A stretch of 64,000 bases of DNA from Flavobacterium amniphilum. GTDB taxonomy: Bacteria; Bacteroidota; Bacteroidia; Flavobacteriales; Flavobacteriaceae. Within the stretch, counting starts at the first letter, position 1. Each line of letters begins with the position of its first letter. A program made the translations under genes and the position numbers. Location of the stretch: contig NZ_JAMLJL010000004.1 of assembly GCF_023634845.1 (NCBI RefSeq), forward strand, positions 186,001-250,000. The letters run 5' to 3'. Under the pieces are notes generated by a model, which was not told the origin of the DNA, searched no databases, and saw only the letters and a program-made list of their open reading frames with translations. Positions 57,435 through 64,000 of the stretch are shown here, piece after piece.

Positions 57435-59585
57435 TTACTTCACCAATGTCATTTCGTCAACGATGTGTTTAGCTCCTGAGAAATTCTCGATTACCCATAA
57501 CACATAACGGATATCCACATTGATTGTTCTTTGTAAGTTTTTGTCAAAGATAACGTCACCAGCCATAGCTTCGATGTTTCCGTCGAAAGCCAAACCAATT
57601 AACTCACCTTTACCGTTTAATACCGGAGAACCTGAGTTACCACCTGTGATATCGTTATCAGTTAAGAAGTTAACGTGTAACGTTCCGTCTTTATCAGCGT
57701 AACGGCCGAAGTCTTTGTTTTGGTTCATTTCCAATACACGTGCAGGCAAGTCGAATTCGGCATCACCTTTTTTGTATTTTTTCACCTGACCTGACAAAGT
57801 CGTATAGTTGTTAACTTTTGCATCATTGCGTTTGTCAGCAGGTAACGAACGAACTTTACCATACGTTAAACGTAGTGTCGAGTTAGCATCCGGATATTTG
57901 ATCGAACCTATTTTAGATTCTCTCAAACCTTCAACCAATTTGCGGAAAGCAGCTCCATAATCATTTTGTGCTTTAGCGATTGCATCAGACTTAGAAGCAA
58001 AGTGCGTTAACATATCGTTAGACAACACATATAAAGGATCGCTTGCCAATAAAGCTTCACTTGGTAAATCAAGGAATGCTTTGATTCTTTCTTTAGAAGT
58101 AAGGATACTTAAATCGAATGCAGCGTTAACATATTTAGAGAAGTCACCGTTGTTTTCTTTTCCGATTTTTTCAACCATTGGAGCAATTGCATATCCAACA
58201 GATTTAGTTGAATACAATTTCAATTGTGCAGCCAATAAATCTTTTTCAGCCGGGATATGTAATTCTTTGAACATTTCATCAGCCATTTCCAAGATAGCAG
58301 GAGCCATTTGCGCACGTTTAGCAGGATCTGCTTTAGCGTATGTTTCCAATTGCTTACCGATTGTTCTTCCAACCGCACCATAAGCAGTCGTTCTGAACAA
58401 TTGGTTCATGTAGTTATCATGACGTGATTTCTCATTCGTCAATTTATAGAAGTTGTTGATTGTTGCAACAACATCTCCGTATTTAGCTTTATTTTCAGGT
58501 TTGTTAGCCCAAGCGTTGAATTTAGCTTCCTGAGCTGCTTTTGTTTTAGCCGTACCGAATTTAGACAAAGCATCGATCATACCCTGACGGTTTTTCCAGT
58601 AGTTAGCCGTTGAAGCAAATTTAGAAGCATAGATTAAGTTCAAAGCATCGCTTTGGTTCATGTATTTCTTCATGTTATCCATACCAACTTTTGCACCTTC
58701 AACCCAAGCAGGGTAAGCAAACTTCACGTTTTGCTCGATACCGCCTGCAGGCATCCAACGGTTAGTACGTCCAGGATAACCTAAAATCATTGCGTAGTCA
58801 TTTTCTTTAACACCACCCAAATTAACCGGTAAGTAATGTTTCGGTTTAAGAGGCACGTTGTTTTCAGAATATTCAGCCGGGTTACCGTTAGCATCGCCGT
58901 AGATACGGAACATTGAGAAATCGGCAGTGTGACGAGGCCATTCCCAGTTGTCAGTATCTCCACCGAATTTACCTAAACTTTCAGGAGGAGTACCAACTAA
59001 ACGAACGTCTTTATAATCCTGATATACGAAGTAGTAGTACTCATTACCTTGGAAGAAAGGACGAACGGAAACCACATATTTTCCGCCTTCGTTATTTTCT
59101 TTTTCGATTTTAGCGATTTCAGCATTGATCGCTTTTTCACGCTCTGCTTCTGTCATTTTATCATTAACCACACCCAAGATACGCTTAGAACAATCGTCCA
59201 TACGAACGAAGAAACGTACGAATAAACTTGAAGGCTTGATTTCTTCTTTTCTTGAACCTGCCCAGAAACCGTTTTTCAGGTGATTTTTATCGGCAGTAGA
59301 CAATTCGGCGATAGCGTCATATCCACAGTGGTGGTTTGTTAACACTAATCCGTCTTTTGAGATCAATTCGGCAGTACATCCACCGTTGAATTGTACGATA
59401 GCATCTTTTAAACTGTGGTTGTTGATGCTGTAGATTTCTTCAGCTGTTAACTGAAGACCCATTTTTTGCATATCCCTGTGGTTCAAACGTTCGATGAACA
59501 TTAAAAACCACATACCCTCATCTGCCTTAACGCTTGCAGGAACAAGCATAATCGCCGTGATTAGGGATAAAAGTAATTTTTTCAT
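57435..59585 (-). CDS. S46 family dipeptidyl peptidase, DPP7-like
   Basis: A 716-residue exported serine peptidase (signal MKKLLLSLITAIMLVPASVKA). The chymotrypsin-like halves are separated by a helical domain, as in DPP7/DPP11. The catalytic His lies in LVLTNHHCGYDAI (His85/His86), the Asp in RHTADFSMFRIYGD and the Ser in ITGGNSGSPVLNGKGELIGL. After the Ser motif the S1-pocket segment reads LAFDGN, with Gly where DPP11 enzymes have Arg, which points to hydrophobic (DPP7-type) rather than acidic P1 preference. It removes dipeptides from the N-termini of peptides in the periplasm. It is a single-gene unit. Confidence 0.95.
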   Translation of the reverse strand: MKKLLLSLITAIMLVPASVKADEGMWFLMFIERLNHRDMQKMGLQLTAEEIYSINNHSLKDAIVQFNGGCTAELISKDGLVLTNHHCGYDAIAELSTADKNHLKNGFWAGSRKEEIKPSSLFVRFFVRMDDCSKRILGVVNDKMTEAEREKAINAEIAKIEKENNEGGKYVVSVRPFFQGNEYYYFVYQDYKDVRLVGTPPESLGKFGGDTDNWEWPRHTADFSMFRIYGDANGNPAEYSENNVPLKPKHYLPVNLGGVKENDYAMILGYPGRTNRWMPAGGIEQNVKFAYPAWVEGAKVGMDNMKKYMNQSDALNLIYASKFASTANYWKNRQGMIDALSKFGTAKTKAAQEAKFNAWANKPENKAKYGDVVATINNFYKLTNEKSRHDNYMNQLFRTTAYGAVGRTIGKQLETYAKADPAKRAQMAPAILEMADEMFKELHIPAEKDLLAAQLKLYSTKSVGYAIAPMVEKIGKENNGDFSKYVNAAFDLSILTSKERIKAFLDLPSEALLASDPLYVLSNDMLTHFASKSDAIAKAQNDYGAAFRKLVEGLRESKIGSIKYPDANSTLRLTYGKVRSLPADKRNDAKVNNYTTLSGQVKKYKKGDAEFDLPARVLEMNQNKDFGRYADKDGTLHVNFLTDNDITGGNSGSPVLNGKGELIGLAFDGNIEAMAGDVIFDKNLQRTINVDIRYVLWVIENFSGAKHIVDEMTLVK

Positions 59586-59848
59586 AATAAAATTTAGTTT
59601 TAGTGGCGCGAATATAGTCGATTTGCCCTTTTTTAGAAAATTTTGCTGTTCCTTTTACTCTTTTGTTAAGATAATTTTAACGTTTCAAACCTTCATCGGA
59701 AAACATTCAACCGTTTATGAAACAATACATTATATAAATTTCATTATGCACAACACTCAAGAACCATTATGGCAAGATGATTTAGTAAGAAAAGAGACTA
59801 GATCAACGAAAAATGTTTTACTTCTCAAACAAGATGAGCCGCACAAAG
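59586..59848. other. Intergenic region before the second repeat array
   Basis: The 263 nt upstream of the S46 gene hold a poor -7 match (TATATTCG, 59609-59616, minus strand) and otherwise AT-rich sequence. A small plus-strand reading frame lies at its end and is listed separately. Confidence 0.5.
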
Positions 59849-59853
59849 CCTAA
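59746..59853 (+). CDS. Doubtful small ORF (35 codons) running into the repeat array
   Basis: ATG 59746 opens a 35-residue frame (MHNTQEPLWQDDLVRKETRS, then 15 more ending DEPHKA) that stops in the first unit of the 21-bp array. The composition looks protein-like (charged, no long hydrophobic run), but there is no promoter of the TAnnTTTG type in front. It may be the preserved 5' end of a gene whose remainder was replaced or worn down by the array. Low confidence. Confidence 0.25.
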   Translation: MHNTQEPLWQDDLVRKETRSTKNVLLLKQDEPHKA

Positions 59854-60159
59854 CAAACATTACACAAGAAATAACTAACTCTACATAAGACCTAACAAAC
59901 TTTGCACGAGGTTTAACTAACTCTACACAAGACCTAACAAACATTACACAGAACTTAACAAACTCCGCATAAGACCTAACAAACATTACACGGAACTTAA
60001 CAAACTCCTCATAAGACCTAACAAACTTTGCACGAAGCTTAACGTTAAACACACAAGGCCTAACGTAGATTAAACATACTTCAACGTTAAATGCACAAGC
60101 CCCAACGTATTTTACACAAAGGTCAACGTTAAACACACAAGGCTCAACGTAACACGATA
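59849..60159. repeat. 21-bp tandem repeat array, 14 units plus a partial
   Basis: Units begin at 59849 and every 21 nt to 60122, with a partial at 60143. The first nine are of the type CCTAACAAACATTACACAAG plus A, alternating with a second type (for example AATAACTAACTCTACATAAG plus A at 59870), which gives a 42-nt higher-order period. From 60038 the units change to a TTAACGTTAAACACACAAGG type. There are no spacers. The plus strand is closed in all frames, and one minus-strand frame stays open only because of the period. The AACAAAC...CACGA core resembles the left flank of the array at 5561. Confidence 0.93.
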
Positions 60160-60186
60160 TTGGGAAATACAGTTTACATCTAACAA

Positions 60187-60212
60187 AAAAGCATCCGTTC
60201 CCGGATGCTTTT
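60187..60212 (-). terminator. Terminator of the exported protein gene at 60219
   Basis: AAAAGCATCCG and CGGATGCTTTT form a perfect 11-bp stem with a TTCC loop; T-runs on the minus strand follow (AAAAAA at 60185-60190 on plus). Confidence 0.9.
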
Positions 60213-60218
60213 AATTTT

Positions 60219-61160
60219 TTACTTAGCGTTACAATACGTCATGTCACTGATGGCCAGACGCTGGCTCCCTGTAGAAGCCGGCACCGCCACATCATCAGAC
60301 GGGAGGTAGTGCACTTCTTTTACCGTATCAGGCACATAGATATGTACTTCAACAGAAGAATATCCGTTAGGCAGATAGGCAATGTAGTAGCCTTTAGGGT
60401 GAAGTCCCCAGGTTCCTCTTTGAATTTCGGACGTTTCAGTATTCATTCCGGCCAGCATCGCCAGTTTTTCAATTTCCTGATAATTATAGGAAGAAGAAGA
60501 GTTAAAAAACTCCCTGATTTTATTTTCGGCCTCCATAACCAAACGGACCGGTTTTGGCAATTCGGCGGTAGCATTATCCATTACATTTTGCGGCACGAAA
60601 TCAAGTCCTTTATTGGTCAGATCCAGAATTTGCTCCTTGCTCAACAATTTGATTGCCGTTTCCTGAAGTTCAGTTGGCAGGTTTTTAAATTTAGTGTGCG
60701 CAATGATCGCCCATAACAGACATTGCACTTTCGTTTGTTCGATTTTAGGATTTTCTTTCCAGTTTTTGATGATCGCGATTACGATTTCCTCCTTTGGTCC
60801 TTTAACCGGAGCATACAGATAACCATCCCCTTTGCTTGGACCGTGTGTACCGGCTTTCAGGCAAAAACTTTTCGCTTTGAAGGAATAGAATCCCGGTTTT
60901 AGAAGAAACCCTTCGGCAGTAAACGTTTCCTTACACAATTCCTTGTATTTCTTATCGTTCCCGAACGTTTCCGGTTTAGTGTTCTTTACATCACAGTCTT
61001 TGAAACTGGTAGTAATAGCCTGTTTAGTTAATAGTTTCGCTGCTTTATCCCCACCTAAATTCAGCGCTTTGTCTTTTGCCTTATCCTTAATCAGGTCAAG
61101 TAACTGCGCATTTGACATGAAGAAAGAAAAACAAAAAACCAGAGTCAGTAGTTTTTTCAT
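60219..61160 (-). CDS. Exported protein of unknown function
   Basis: A 313-residue protein with signal MKKLLTLVFCFSFFMSNAQ; start 61160 is chosen over 61199 for this reason. After the signal comes a lysine/alanine-rich helix (LLDLIKDKAKDKALNLGGDK), then a segment with four cysteines (FKDCDVKN, KELCKET, SFCLKAG), a central helical part and a C-terminal beta-rich part with HPKGYYIAYLPNGYSSVEVH and a final Cys (MTYCNAK). No family was recognised. It has its own terminator and stands alone. Confidence 0.85.
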   Translation of the reverse strand: MKKLLTLVFCFSFFMSNAQLLDLIKDKAKDKALNLGGDKAAKLLTKQAITTSFKDCDVKNTKPETFGNDKKYKELCKETFTAEGFLLKPGFYSFKAKSFCLKAGTHGPSKGDGYLYAPVKGPKEEIVIAIIKNWKENPKIEQTKVQCLLWAIIAHTKFKNLPTELQETAIKLLSKEQILDLTNKGLDFVPQNVMDNATAELPKPVRLVMEAENKIREFFNSSSSYNYQEIEKLAMLAGMNTETSEIQRGTWGLHPKGYYIAYLPNGYSSVEVHIYVPDTVKEVHYLPSDDVAVPASTGSQRLAISDMTYCNAK

Positions 61161-61267
61161 TTTTAATTTGTTTTTATTTGACTGGTAAAAGTACAACAAA
61201 TCGAAACGCGGAAAAAGAATTCGGTAGGATTTGTCTTAAGAAAAACTCCTGATTATCAGCATAAAAA

Positions 61268-61287
61268 AATCCCTCCGGAGAGGGATT
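61268..61287 (-). terminator. Terminator of obgE
   Basis: AATCCCTC and GAGGGATT form an 8-bp stem with a CGGA loop, followed on the minus strand by seven T. It lies 2 nt after the obgE stop. Confidence 0.88.
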
Positions 61288-61289
61288 CA

Positions 61290-62297
61290 TTATGCTTCTG
61301 TATTTAACATCTGCCACAATTTGTCTTTCAGTTCTTGTAGTCCTTGTTGGGCTACTGATGAAATAAACATATACGGCATTCCTTTAAAATCTTTATCCAA
61401 TTGTGCTTTCATCTCAGCTTTCAGTTCGTCGTCAAGCATATCGCATTTTGAAATCACTACCAGACGGTCTTTATCCAACATTTCCGGATTATAACGTCTG
61501 AGCTCGTCCAATAAAATCTCATATTGTTCTTTGATATCATCCGCATCGGCAGGAATCAGGAACAACAAAGTAGAGTTACGTTCGATATGACGGAGAAAGT
61601 AATGTCCGAGACCTTTACCTTCGGCCGCACCTTCGATGATACCCGGGATATCTGCAATTACAAACGACTGGAAATCCCTGTAGGCTACAATTCCAAGATT
61701 AGGTTTTAATGTTGTAAACGGATAATCGGCAATTTTAGGTTTAGCGGAAGTCAGCACCGATAATAAAGTTGATTTACCCGCATTCGGGAATCCCACCAGA
61801 CCGACATCGGCAAGGACTTTCAATTCCAGGATCACGTCGATTTCCTGACCCGGCATACCCGGTTGGGCATAACGTGGGGTTTGGTTAGTCGAGCTTCTGA
61901 AGTGCCAGTTACCCAGACCACCTTTACCACCTTTTACCAGAATTCTTTGTTCGCCGTGTTCAGTGATTTCAAACAAAATCTCATCTGTATCTTTATCCCT
62001 TACCACAGTTCCAAGCGGTACTTCGATGAATTTATCCTCACCGTCATGCCCGGTACTGCGTGAACTACCACCATCTCCTCCGTGACCTGCTTTAGCATGG
62101 CGAAGGAATTTAAGATGGAACAATGTCCATAAATTTTTATTTCCCACAAGTGTAACGTGACCTCCACGGCCTCCGTCACCCCCGTCAGGGCCACCTTTTT
62201 CAATAAATTTCTCTCTGTGTAGATGCGAAGATCCCTTTCCTCCTTTACCGGAAGAAGCATAAATCTTTACGTAGTCTACGAAATTTCCTTCTGTCAT
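61290..62297 (-). CDS. obgE: GTPase ObgE/CgtA
   Basis: A 335-residue GTPase. The N-terminal glycine-rich Obg fold ([20 protein letters not shown], then [19 protein letters not shown]) is followed by the G domain with [11 protein letters not shown] (G1), [17 protein letters not shown] (G3 and switch II) and VISKCDML (G4). The variable C-terminal domain of some homologues is short here. ObgE is needed for 50S assembly and growth control. It is preceded by a micro-ORF with a strong Shine-Dalgarno sequence, and adenylate kinase and a CNNM transporter lie upstream. Confidence 0.97.
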   Translation of the reverse strand: MTEGNFVDYVKIYASSGKGGKGSSHLHREKFIEKGGPDGGDGGRGGHVTLVGNKNLWTLFHLKFLRHAKAGHGGDGGSSRSTGHDGEDKFIEVPLGTVVRDKDTDEILFEITEHGEQRILVKGGKGGLGNWHFRSSTNQTPRYAQPGMPGQEIDVILELKVLADVGLVGFPNAGKSTLLSVLTSAKPKIADYPFTTLKPNLGIVAYRDFQSFVIADIPGIIEGAAEGKGLGHYFLRHIERNSTLLFLIPADADDIKEQYEILLDELRRYNPEMLDKDRLVVISKCDMLDDELKAEMKAQLDKDFKGMPYMFISSVAQQGLQELKDKLWQMLNTEA

Positions 62298-62327
62298 TTT
62301 TTCTTTTCCTTTATTATAAACAGAAGA

Positions 62328-62384
62328 TTAAAAATACCTGACTGCCACTGGCAGTCCTCCTCTTAATCTCAAATCCTCTGTCAT
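62328..62384 (-). CDS. Candidate 18-codon leader peptide upstream of obgE
   Basis: ATG 62384-62382 opens MTEDLRLRGGLPVAVRYF and stops with TAA at 62330-62328, 30 nt before the obgE start. It is preceded on the minus strand by AAGGAGGAGAGGAA, a strong Shine-Dalgarno sequence that is rare in this phylum. The 3' half of the micro-ORF (62340-62356) is a perfect GACTGCC/GGCAGTC hairpin followed by AGGTATTTTT, like an attenuator. Its first codons (MTED) also resemble the obgE start (MTEG) at the DNA level. Translation is not proven; it may be a chance frame within a terminator region. Confidence 0.4.
   Translation of the reverse strand: MTEDLRLRGGLPVAVRYF
62340..62356 (-). promoter_or_regulatory. 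Hairpin inside the obgE leader
   Basis: GACTGCC and GGCAGTC form a 7-bp GC-rich stem with a 3-nt loop; on the minus strand a short T-run follows 4 nt later. It could be a weak terminator for the transporter gene or an attenuator for obgE. Confidence 0.55.
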
Positions 62385-62413
62385 TTCCTCTCCTCCTTAA
62401 CTATTTTTTTCAA

Positions 62414-62429
62414 GCAGTTAATTAACTGC
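62414..62429. repeat. 16-bp perfect palindrome
   Basis: GCAGTTAATTAACTGC lies 39 nt after the stop of the CNNM transporter gene and 116 nt before obgE. No T-run follows in either direction, so it may be an operator for a dimeric regulator or a weak hairpin. Confidence 0.5.
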
Positions 62430-62467
62430 CACTTTACATCAAATTCTTTACTTTTCTTTAAGCCAGA

Positions 62468-63748
62468 TTAATTGGCATCTTTCAGCGAACGCACTAAAAC
62501 CTTATCGATTTTGACACCGTCCATATCGATTACTTCCAGTTCCATTTTATTCCAGATCAGCTTCTCACCTACTTTTGGGATGTATGACAACTCGGTCATG
62601 ATCAATCCGCTCACAGTAGTCACTTCATAATCGGTAATCAGATCATCCATATCGAAATACGTAAGGAAATCATGCAACGAATAATGTCCGTCGACCAACC
62701 AAGTACCGTCTTCACGCGCAATCAGCTGGAACTCCTCTTCATAGAATTCGGCAGCATCACCCACTAAAGCTTCAAGGATATCATTTAATGTAATGATTCC
62801 CTGCAGGATTCCGTATTCATCGGTTACGAAAGCATAATGCACTTTCGTCTTTTTGAAAATTTCAAGTGCCTTATAAGCTGAAGTATGTTCGATAAAATAA
62901 ACAGGTTCCTTCACGATTGATTTTAAGTCCAAGCTTCCTTTTTCGAAACCTGAGAACAAATCTTTCAGCAATACAACACCAATAATATTATCCAAGTTAT
63001 CTTCACAAACCGGGTAAACCGAATGCAGTTCATCGAGAACCTTTTCTTTGGTTTCCTTCATGTCATCTTCCAGTGACAGATACACTACCGACATACGGTG
63101 CGTCATCAGGGAATTCACTTTACGGTCACCAATATGGAATACACGCTCCACGATATCCTGTTCGATTTCCTGTACTTCACCACCTTCGGTACCTTCCTTA
63201 ATGATGGCTTTGATTTCTTCCTCGGTCACTTTACCGTCGGCCGTAGGTTTAATCTTGAAAACATTCAGGATAAATTCGGTAGAAACTGTCAGCAACCAGA
63301 TAAAAGGAGCCGCTACGATCGAAACCATTTTCATGGGAACAGCCACAGCTTTTGCGATGGTTTCAGGATAATTCAATCCGATACGTTTCGGCAGTAATTC
63401 TCCCAATACCAATGAAAAGAAAGTTAGGATAACCACCACGATACCAACCGACATACTTTGTGAATAGGGCTGTAAAGAAGTGAATCCGTCAAGGAAAAGT
63501 TTTACATCTTCGGTTACTTTCTCTCCGGAATAAATACCCGTAAGAATACCGATAAGTGTGATTCCTATTTGTACTGTTGAAAGGAACTTGTTTGGCGAAT
63601 TTGCCAGATCCAAAGCTGTTTTTGCACTCGTGTTGCCTTTTTTGGCAGCGGTTTCTAACCGGTTCTTTCTTGCTGATATGAGTGCGATTTCTGACATGGA
63701 AAAAACTCCATTAAGTAAAATCAGCAAGAAAATTATGACTATTTCCAA
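62468..63748 (-). CDS. CNNM-domain transporter with CBS pair (HlyC/CorC family)
   Basis: A 426-residue membrane protein. The N-terminal CNNM/DUF21 domain (about 1-190) has the start SMSEIALISARKNRLETAAK and about four helices, including GILTGIYSG and LVLGELLPKRIGLN. A CBS pair follows (about 210-335: VNSLMTHRMSVVYLSLED, FVTDEYGILQGIITLNDILE). A CorC_HlyC domain ends the protein (LVDGHYSLHDFLTYFDMDD). Relatives export magnesium or cobalt; the old name hemolysin is historical. It starts 32 nt after the adenylate kinase stop. Confidence 0.93.
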   Translation of the reverse strand: MEIVIIFLLILLNGVFSMSEIALISARKNRLETAAKKGNTSAKTALDLANSPNKFLSTVQIGITLIGILTGIYSGEKVTEDVKLFLDGFTSLQPYSQSMSVGIVVVILTFFSLVLGELLPKRIGLNYPETIAKAVAVPMKMVSIVAAPFIWLLTVSTEFILNVFKIKPTADGKVTEEEIKAIIKEGTEGGEVQEIEQDIVERVFHIGDRKVNSLMTHRMSVVYLSLEDDMKETKEKVLDELHSVYPVCEDNLDNIIGVVLLKDLFSGFEKGSLDLKSIVKEPVYFIEHTSAYKALEIFKKTKVHYAFVTDEYGILQGIITLNDILEALVGDAAEFYEEEFQLIAREDGTWLVDGHYSLHDFLTYFDMDDLITDYEVTTVSGLIMTELSYIPKVGEKLIWNKMELEVIDMDGVKIDKVLVRSLKDAN

Positions 63749-63780
63749 TTTTTGTTAATTTGATTATCGTTTGTACTAAT

Positions 63781-64000
63781 TTACAAATTTTCAATTACAT
63801 TGCTCAATCGCTCCGTAATTTCTGCAATAGTACCTATTCCGTTTACAGCGTAAAACTTATCCTGATTTTTATAATAATCCATCAAAGGTGCTGTTTTTTC
63901 ATTGTATTCCTGGTAGCGGTTTCTGATTTTTTCTTCATCCTGGTCGTCTACTCTTCCTGACGTTTTTCCGCGTTCCAATAAACGTTTTACCAAAATTTCA
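63781..64000 (-). CDS. adk: Adenylate kinase, C-terminal part
   Basis: The C-terminal 72 residues of adenylate kinase are visible; the gene begins beyond the right window edge. The visible part reads EILVKRLLERGKTSGRVDDQ, followed by a helix (IRNRYQEYNEKTAPLMDYY) and ends ITERLSNVIENL. The Arg-rich GKTSGRVDD segment follows the LID region in the family. It interconverts AMP, ADP and ATP. Any fusion to another domain at the N-terminus cannot be seen. Confidence 0.9.
   Translation of the reverse strand, partial: EILVKRLLERGKTSGRVDDQDEEKIRNRYQEYNEKTAPLMDYYKNQDKFYAVNGIGTIAEITERLSNVIENL

Noticed and set aside
59825..60136. 103-codon minus-strand frame in the second array
   Set aside because: It is a by-product of the repeat period; its sequence is a run of VRSYAEFVKF-type heptads with no start signal.

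Overview
The window is an AT-rich piece of a Bacteroidota chromosome, almost certainly Flavobacteriaceae and close to Flavobacterium. The signs are a SusC/SusD pair, an S46 dipeptidyl peptidase, a tail-fibre-like exported protein with the flavobacterial C-terminus, and promoters of the Bacteroidota type (TTG, about 19 nt, TAnnTTTG) at many gene starts, with almost no Shine-Dalgarno sequences. No tRNA, rRNA, CRISPR array, transposase or phage was seen.

Layout. 1-1843: the start of a polysaccharide co-polymerase/tyrosine kinase gene (cut by the window edge) and its Wza-type export lipoprotein. 1918-6967: recR, a sodium:solute symporter, a CoA-binding protein, a MarC protein, a 21-bp tandem repeat array and a secreted coiled-coil protein. 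7043-13911: central metabolism (CtlX-like hydrolase + arginase, citrate synthase, a membrane protein, enolase, carbamoyl-phosphate synthase small subunit). 13997-31090: one long minus-strand ribosomal block reading rpsL-rpsG-fusA-rpsJ, then rplC through secY, infA and rpmJ to rpsM-rpsK-rpsD-rpoA-rplQ. 31259-37791: an Omp85-type outer-membrane protein and a SusCD pair. 37864-46753: rlmB, a rhomboid protease, rarA, an unknown exported protein, a HAD phosphatase, a three-gene FtsX-type ABC system with a histidine-rich loop, radC and mpl. 46954-53460: a 2168-residue alpha-2-macroglobulin with an inserted SusC-like regulatory/plug segment. 53474-57346: three overlapping genes of unknown function (DUF3142-like lipoprotein plus two helical-repeat proteins). 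57435-64000: S46 peptidase, a second 21-bp repeat array, an unknown exported protein, obgE with a micro-ORF leader, a CNNM/CBS transporter and the end of adenylate kinase.

The ribosomal block looks split into several regulated units. Promoters with exact 19-nt spacing precede rpsL, rplC and rpsH. The rplC promoter has its -33 element inside a perfect 17-bp palindrome. The rpsH, rpsD and rplQ leaders each contain long base-paired structures that could be autoregulatory sites for S8, S4 and L17.

The strongest candidates for something undescribed are: these leader structures; the micro-ORF with a strong Shine-Dalgarno sequence and attenuator-like hairpin before obgE; the two distantly related 21-bp arrays; the alpha-2-macroglobulin/TonB-plug chimera; the ABC + DUF3299-like operon that may handle metal; and the DUF3142-like/helical-repeat operon. 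No obvious defence system or biosynthetic cluster is present.
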